Below are positions 28,035-31,854 of a stretch of 31,854 nucleotides of DNA, piece by piece; positions within the stretch are counted from its first letter, which is position 1; each line of letters begins with the position of its first letter. Source of the DNA: Haplomitrium mnioides (lineage: Eukaryota; Marchantiophyta; Haplomitriopsida; Calobryales). The position numbers were made by a program, and so were the translations under genes. Location of the stretch: NCBI GenBank assembly GCA_049999725.1, contig JBNGIS010034477.1, positions 1 through 31,854 of the forward strand. The letters run 5' to 3'. The notes under the pieces are model-generated. The model was not told the origin of the DNA and searched no databases. It was given only the letters and a program-made list of their open reading frames with translations.

Positions 28035-29690
28035 TTTGCAATTGGTTTCTTCTTCCTTCTTCACTGGTTCCTCTTTCTTGCCCAGGTTTGTAAAGCTCTT
28101 TGTAATCCAACTTCTGTTTTTGATGTTGTTTTCCATATTTCATATTAGTGCAAGACATTAGTTTGGCTAACAGAATGATAAGCTAGGATGATAGAACCCC
28201 ATGGGTACTTCAAGTGCATAAGTGCACTCATCAATGAATACATGTAAAACAAATATCCATGTAGCCACCTGTCGTAGCACAAGGGCAAGCATACTCGCCA
28301 ATATGTGAGGATCCTAGATCGTTCCTACTAGGGAAGCTATAGTTGTTGTATTGCCACGTTTTTACCACTTCCAGTCACTTAAAGCTGACTAAGACCTTTG
28401 GATCAGCCTTTTGCAAATCTATCCTCACTCACTCTTACTCTCTCTCTCCCAATCCACAACCCAAGGAAAACAACTCTCAAGCACTAGTAGATGAAATTTA
28501 AACCCTTCCTCATGAGCAGACACTCATTCACGTACCCCTTCTCAGAACACAAACAGGGCCCTTCTTGATTTCAGATACTCACCTCCATTCCTGCCCTCAA
28601 GGTTGCTACCACATCTGAATCACAGCCAATGTCACTCCTTTATCAGCCTCCTTCCTACTCAGTACTGCTCCTCCATTCATTGATAGCAAGATCTGACTTC
28701 AATACACATCACCATAAATCCACCTGCAGCTCTCAATTGTGCTCCAGCCAAGTGAGAAGCCTATAGAACTAAGACACATAAAAGCAGATTTCTGTAGGTA
28801 ATCTTTAAGCTAGAATCTCAGGAGGTCACTCCTCCTCATCTTGTTGTCCCTTAGCCAAAAAGTTCAGCAGCCCTCTCTGAAATCCTAAACACTCACCCAC
28901 TAGATCTCCACTCCTACATGAATAGGATTAATCCTCTATTGCCCAAACTCCTAATCCCACATGCAATGTCCAAAGATACCCCTCCTTGCAACATTCATGG
29001 CTACTGGATCTGAAATCTGTCCAACAAATTCTGAATCCTTGCTCGCTTCCCTAGATTCAGAGAAGGCACTTTCTTTCTAACTACAACACATTCATAAATT
29101 TCCCTTTTCTCTAACATTCATAATTTAGATGTTCATCCCTCCTTTTCAGCAATCATACATTCCAAGCACCAAGGGACATCCCATCCTTTTCCATTTGTTT
29201 AATTTTCAGATTTGTTTACTTGAGAGATTCACAATTCAAAATTCAGATCCAACCATACTGGAATTCCTGAATTGCAAAGGTGAGTGGCTGCTCTTTATCA
29301 AAACTTTCTTCCTTTCCTACACATGAGAGCTCTCTCTCTTTCAAAATCTCAATTGCACTATCCACTCACTAGGAAAACAATTGCCAAAACAACATCTATC
29401 CCCTTCCACTAATCACTACTAACATTCTATATAAGAACCTACTGTTCTACACCTAACTACCTTCATCTGAACTACTACACTATTAATCTAGCTTACAACA
29501 AATCACAACAACCAAACCCTCTATTTTACTGCTATCCATTGACATATAAGCACTAACCTATAGATAATTACTTGAAACTAACATTCTAACTAAATACTAC
29601 GCTTTACTTCACCTAGCCTAAATCTGCAAAACCTCCATAATAGCCTTCATAGGTTTCAGCTGGGAATGCTTTGTTTCTCCCAAACTATTT
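28035..29690. other. No recognisable gene; possible decayed element boundary near 28290
   Basis: No coding frame of note. A short (CT)n run lies at about 28436-28447. The block GTCGTAGCACAAGGGCAAGC (28272-28291) followed by GAGGATCCTAGATCGTTCC and TACTAGGGAAG reminds me of conserved non-coding words near the ends of some plant LTR elements, but I cannot place LTR limits. The rest is AC/T-rich DNA. Confidence 0.4.
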
Positions 29691-29693
29691 CCA

Positions 29694-29945
29694 TGCTTCC
29701 TATAAGAACCTTACAAGGCTTCCCTTCCTCCACTAACTCGTTGTAGGAACTATTTCATACTCTCCATTTTCACTAACTCCTCAAATCGCTTCCTATAAGA
29801 ACTACTCATAGCTTCCTTTGGAACTAACTCCCTCATACTCAATATAGGAATTATACATGAGCCCTCTTTTTACTAATTCATCGAAAAGCTTCTTATAAGA
29901 ACAACTTCTGGGCTCCCTTGACTAACTCGTCAAATGTTTGTTAAG
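29694..29945. repeat. ~51-bp tandem repeat, cluster 1 (five units)
   Basis: Units are anchored on TATAAGAAC or TATAGGAA at about 29701, 29743, 29794, 29843 and 29894. Each is followed by AGCTTCC or GGCTCCC and then CACTAACTC with TCAAA, giving a ~50-base period (one unit is short). It lies outside any identified element. Confidence 0.75.
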
Positions 29946-30359
29946 TACTTTTCAAATTTTCAGAATATACTACATCGAACTTTCACACTGTCGCACTTTC
30001 CCGTTTCGGACATTCAGCAACCGGTCTGATTTGAAATTTCTGTAATGTCTAATTCGAACTTTCAAGATCATCGCCTTCTTTCTCCACTCTGAATCTTTGA
30101 CAGATCACTCCTTCGGCTGTTCATTTATGATGTCTTCAATTCTTCACGTGAGGCAATTTTCCATTTCAATCTTTGGACTTCTGAAGCCCACTTTCGATTA
30201 GTACTTCAGAACATCACTCCTAAGCACACTTCAAATTCTCGCGGACCTCACACTTCGGAGTCCTACTAGCTTGCTTCCGATTCACCTCTACAGATTTCTC
30301 TCTTGAGCTCACTTCGAATACTGGTATCAAAAGCTCGATCTCCACTGACTCTTCACATA
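29946..30359. other. Spacer between the two 51-bp repeat clusters, no gene
   Basis: It contains repeated TTCGAACTTTC-like words and CACTTCGAA or CTTCAAATT words, but no frame or domain. A reverse open frame at 30220-30405 overlaps cluster 2 and is taken as chance. Confidence 0.4.
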
Positions 30360-30515
30360 GTTCACTATAAGAACCACACATAGGCTCCTTTTTCACTAAG
30401 TCCATGATTTGTTTGGTATAAGAACACTTTATAAACTCCTTTGAAGCTAAAAACTCAAATAGTTTGATATAGGAACTATGTATAGCTTCCTTGTAAATCC
30501 TCGTTCAAACGCTGC
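30360..30515. repeat. ~51-bp tandem repeat, cluster 2 (three units)
   Basis: TATAAGAAC or TATAGGAAC recurs at 30366, 30417 and 30468, exactly 51 bases apart. Each is followed by ATAGGCTCC, AAACTCC or ATAGCTTCC. It is the same family as cluster 1, ~420 bases away. Confidence 0.8.
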
Positions 30516-30746
30516 AACGGATCAATTGTCACACCTAATTGACTTCGTCACTGGGCGGTTCTTCCACAGCTCTTCCTTCACATTTCGCAGGGGGGCTTCT
30601 TCACAAGGGATCGATTCGCACAAACCTCCTTTCTTTCACAATGAATTGATTGAAGTATTTCACAATGAATTCTTCAGTCAATTCGCCGCATGTCCCTTCC
30701 TCGCAGAGCTTCCATCATAGGTGATTCTTTTTTGTATGAGGTCATT
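30516..30746. other. Flank of element F, no gene
   Basis: A short forward frame (30478-30720) begins inside repeat cluster 2 and has no recognisable features. The word TTTCACAATGAATT occurs twice (about 30636 and 30658). The last five bases, TCATT (30742-30746), are the candidate target-site duplication of element F, whose partner lies outside the window. Confidence 0.4.
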
Positions 30747-30855
30747 TGTAACACTACACATATACACACAAGTTAGCACAAACACATACAAGAGAAGCGC
30801 ACAAAGACTTCGAAAACCCCCAAGGTAAGAGATGCCAAACAAGGCACTCTCCCTT

Positions 30856-30864
30856 CTTTATATA
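30856..30864 (-). promoter_or_regulatory. TATA box of element F LTR
   Basis: TATATAAAG on the minus strand is a strong plant TATA box. It lies downstream (in coding direction) of the three G-boxes and ~110 bases before the LTR end. Confidence 0.75.
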
Positions 30865-30970
30865 CTTGATAGAAAGGTCCTTGCTTAGATAGGTGGAGGA
30901 ACCTTATTGGTTCCTTTTCTATCCTCTTCTCATTGGACCCCTCTTTTTTCTCTCGCTCTGATTGGACCAC

Positions 30971-31112
30971 CCTTTACTTTAATTCTGCTTCTGCCACGTG
31001 TCATTATCTTTAGAACCTTCTCCTTACTTTAATTCTCCGCTTGCCACGTGTCATTATCTAGACTCCCTCTTTCACTTTAATTCGTTGACTTTTTCTCCTC
31101 TTGCCACGTGTC
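30971..31112 (-). promoter_or_regulatory. Three G-box/ABRE elements in element F U3
   Basis: The palindromic core CACGTG occurs at 30995-31000, 31045-31050 and 31105-31110, each within GCCACGTGTC on the plus strand, which reads GACACGTGGC on the coding strand. That is the G-box that bZIP factors bind in ABA-, light- and stress-responsive plant promoters. The first two lie in ~50-bp direct repeats (CTTTAATTCT...GCCACGTGTCATTATCT) and the third in a looser copy. A W-box-like TTGACT is at 31085-31090. Confidence 0.8.
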
Positions 31113-31236
31113 CCACTCTCTATAATAGCAATCTTTTTTTTTGCTACTCTAACTTAGTAATGTCTTTCTAGACATAGTTGACACTCTATCTTACGTTATT
31201 TGTAGCCATAACTTACTAAAGTTAGTGATCATTACA

Positions 31237-31251
31237 ATCCTCCCCCCTTTT
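31237..31251 (-). other. Element F polypurine tract
   Basis: AAAAGGGGGGAGGAT in coding direction overlaps the end of the stop codon and abuts the LTR start. It is a textbook purine tract. Confidence 0.85.
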
Positions 31252-31745
31252 AAGAGGCAACGTCCTCGTTGCGAGTAAGAGCATTCTCAAAAGAGTGGAC
31301 AAGTGCGGAGGCGTTAGCCAAATTCTCCAATGGCTCCCAAGTAGCTTCATAAAGAGGGTAATCTTTTCAACGAACCAAATATTCCACAATCTCCCGCCGA
31401 CCGCGACGCCGCGTACGTTTCTTCAAGAGTTGGGAAACCTCATACTCCTCATGACCATCAATAAAATCAGGTGGTGGAGAGGGTTCTTGGGTACTAGTAA
31501 AAGTAGAAGACCGAGGGACAAAGGCCCGAAGTAAAGAGACATGAAAGACTGGATGAATCTTCATGTGAGGAGGTAAAACCAACTGATAGGCCACTTTGCC
31601 AATGCGAGCAGAGATAGCAAAAGGACCAATAAAGCGAACACTAAACTTACGTGAATGAAGCAAAGGTAGATTGGATGTGGAGAGCCAGACTTGGTCTCCT
31701 ACATCAAAGGTTACCTCTCGACGATGCGTGTGAGAGCATAGTCCC
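31250..31745 (-). pseudogene. Element F integrase C-terminus with chromodomain
   Basis: On the minus strand: HRREVTFDVGDQVWLSTSNL, KFSVRFIGPFAIS, VAYQLVLPPHMKIHPVFHVS, then the chromodomain HEEYEVSQLLKKRTRRRGRR, EIVEYLVR, a stop, KDYPLYEATWEPLENLANA. It ends NEDVAS at the terminator 31250-31252. The TGA at 31367-31369 replaces the aromatic-cage tryptophan, the same residue lost in element B. Apart from that stop the frame is open over 160 codons. It would tether integration to marked chromatin if intact. Confidence 0.9.
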
Positions 31746-31854
31746 TGCAAAAGAATCGGAATCGACGTGGAGGATGCTCTTTTCGGCGCGGCAAAAATAA
31801 AGGAAAGTGTTATTTCTAGAGTTTTTGGGGAAAGTTGTGTATATGGAGAAAAAA
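31746..31854. other. Window end: sequence not recognised as integrase
   Basis: Upstream in element F's coding direction one expects more integrase, but this ~110-base stretch gives no matching reading in any frame. It may be another insertion or a deletion junction near 31745. Too little is visible to decide. Confidence 0.4.

Larger units (their letters stand above)
30747..31236 (-). repeat. Element F 3' LTR (490 bp)
   Basis: In coding direction it starts TGTAATGATCAC right after the polypurine tract and ends AGTGTTACA. The 5-bp termini TGTAA and TTACA are inverted repeats. It carries three G-box motifs in U3 and a TATA box ~115 bases before its end. The second LTR is outside the window. Confidence 0.85.
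30747..31854 (-). mobile_element. Element F: chromovirus 3' end, continuing beyond or broken at the window edge
   Basis: On the minus strand this shows an integrase C-terminus with chromodomain (31745-31250), a polypurine tract (31251-31237) and a 490-bp 3' LTR (31236-30747) with ends TGTAA...TTACA. The polyprotein resembles element B's in layout (DQVWLSTSNLPL, PHMKIHPVFHVS, chromodomain) but differs enough to be another family. Sequence beyond about 31750 no longer reads as integrase, so the element is either interrupted there or frameshifted and decayed. Confidence 0.85.

Noticed and set aside
30478-30720. 80-codon forward frame next to element F
   Set aside because: It starts inside the 51-bp repeat and has no domain, no conserved neighbour and no promoter signal in its direction.
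1-31854. Search for host genes, tRNA or rRNA genes, CRISPR arrays, bacterial operons
   Set aside because: Nothing matched. All recognisable protein domains belong to LTR retrotransposons, and the tandem repeats lack the uniform spacer-repeat layout of CRISPR.

Overview
The window is a nest of decayed LTR retrotransposons from a land-plant nuclear genome. No host gene, tRNA, rRNA or bacterial-type feature is convincing. The plant assignment rests on three things: Ty3/gypsy chromoviruses with C-terminal chromodomains and an initiator-Met-type primer binding site, a Ty1/copia element with the 3' leader motif common in plant copia elements, and a very long-LTR Athila/Tat-like element. This density of nesting suggests a large, repeat-rich genome (gymnosperm, fern, lycophyte or similar), but the species cannot be named from sequence alone.

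Layout. (A) 2-262 is the C-terminal end of a Ty3/gypsy polyprotein, followed by a polypurine tract and the start of a 3' LTR at 328 whose right end I cannot fix; a degenerate 36-bp minisatellite follows at 2290-2668. (B) 3436-8356 is a structurally complete chromovirus (389-bp LTRs, perfect GGAAT target duplication, one continuous gag-pol frame full of stops and frameshifts). (C) A Ty1/copia pseudo-element supplies the DNA on both sides of the largest insertion: protease, integrase, RT and half of RNase H at 8362-10801, the rest of RNase H at 23708-24104, then its 3' LTR at 24316-24554. (D) 10802-23707 is a 12.9-kb element, coding on the minus strand, inserted inside the copia RNase H codons. 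It has a 3.7-kb LTR at one end, a truncated 2.6-kb LTR at the other, and a ~0.9-kb head-to-head inverted duplication of its integrase gene. (E) 24555-26600 is a minus-strand relative of element B with two large internal deletions. 26600-30746 is AT-rich DNA without genes, holding a ~310-bp tandem duplication and two clusters of ~51-bp repeats. (F) 30747-31854 is the 3' end of another chromovirus on the minus strand, with a 490-bp LTR carrying three G-box/ABRE motifs upstream of a TATA box.

Order of events from nesting: E is oldest, C landed in E, and B and D landed in or next to C. LTR divergence counted by eye is about 4% for B and about 7% in the part of D compared. All elements are inactive: RT catalytic aspartates are changed in B and D, and many stops sit where a CGA codon is expected, as predicted for methylated-CpG decay.

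The features most worth follow-up are the integrase palindrome in D, which could be transcribed into a long hairpin RNA, and the triple G-box LTR of F.
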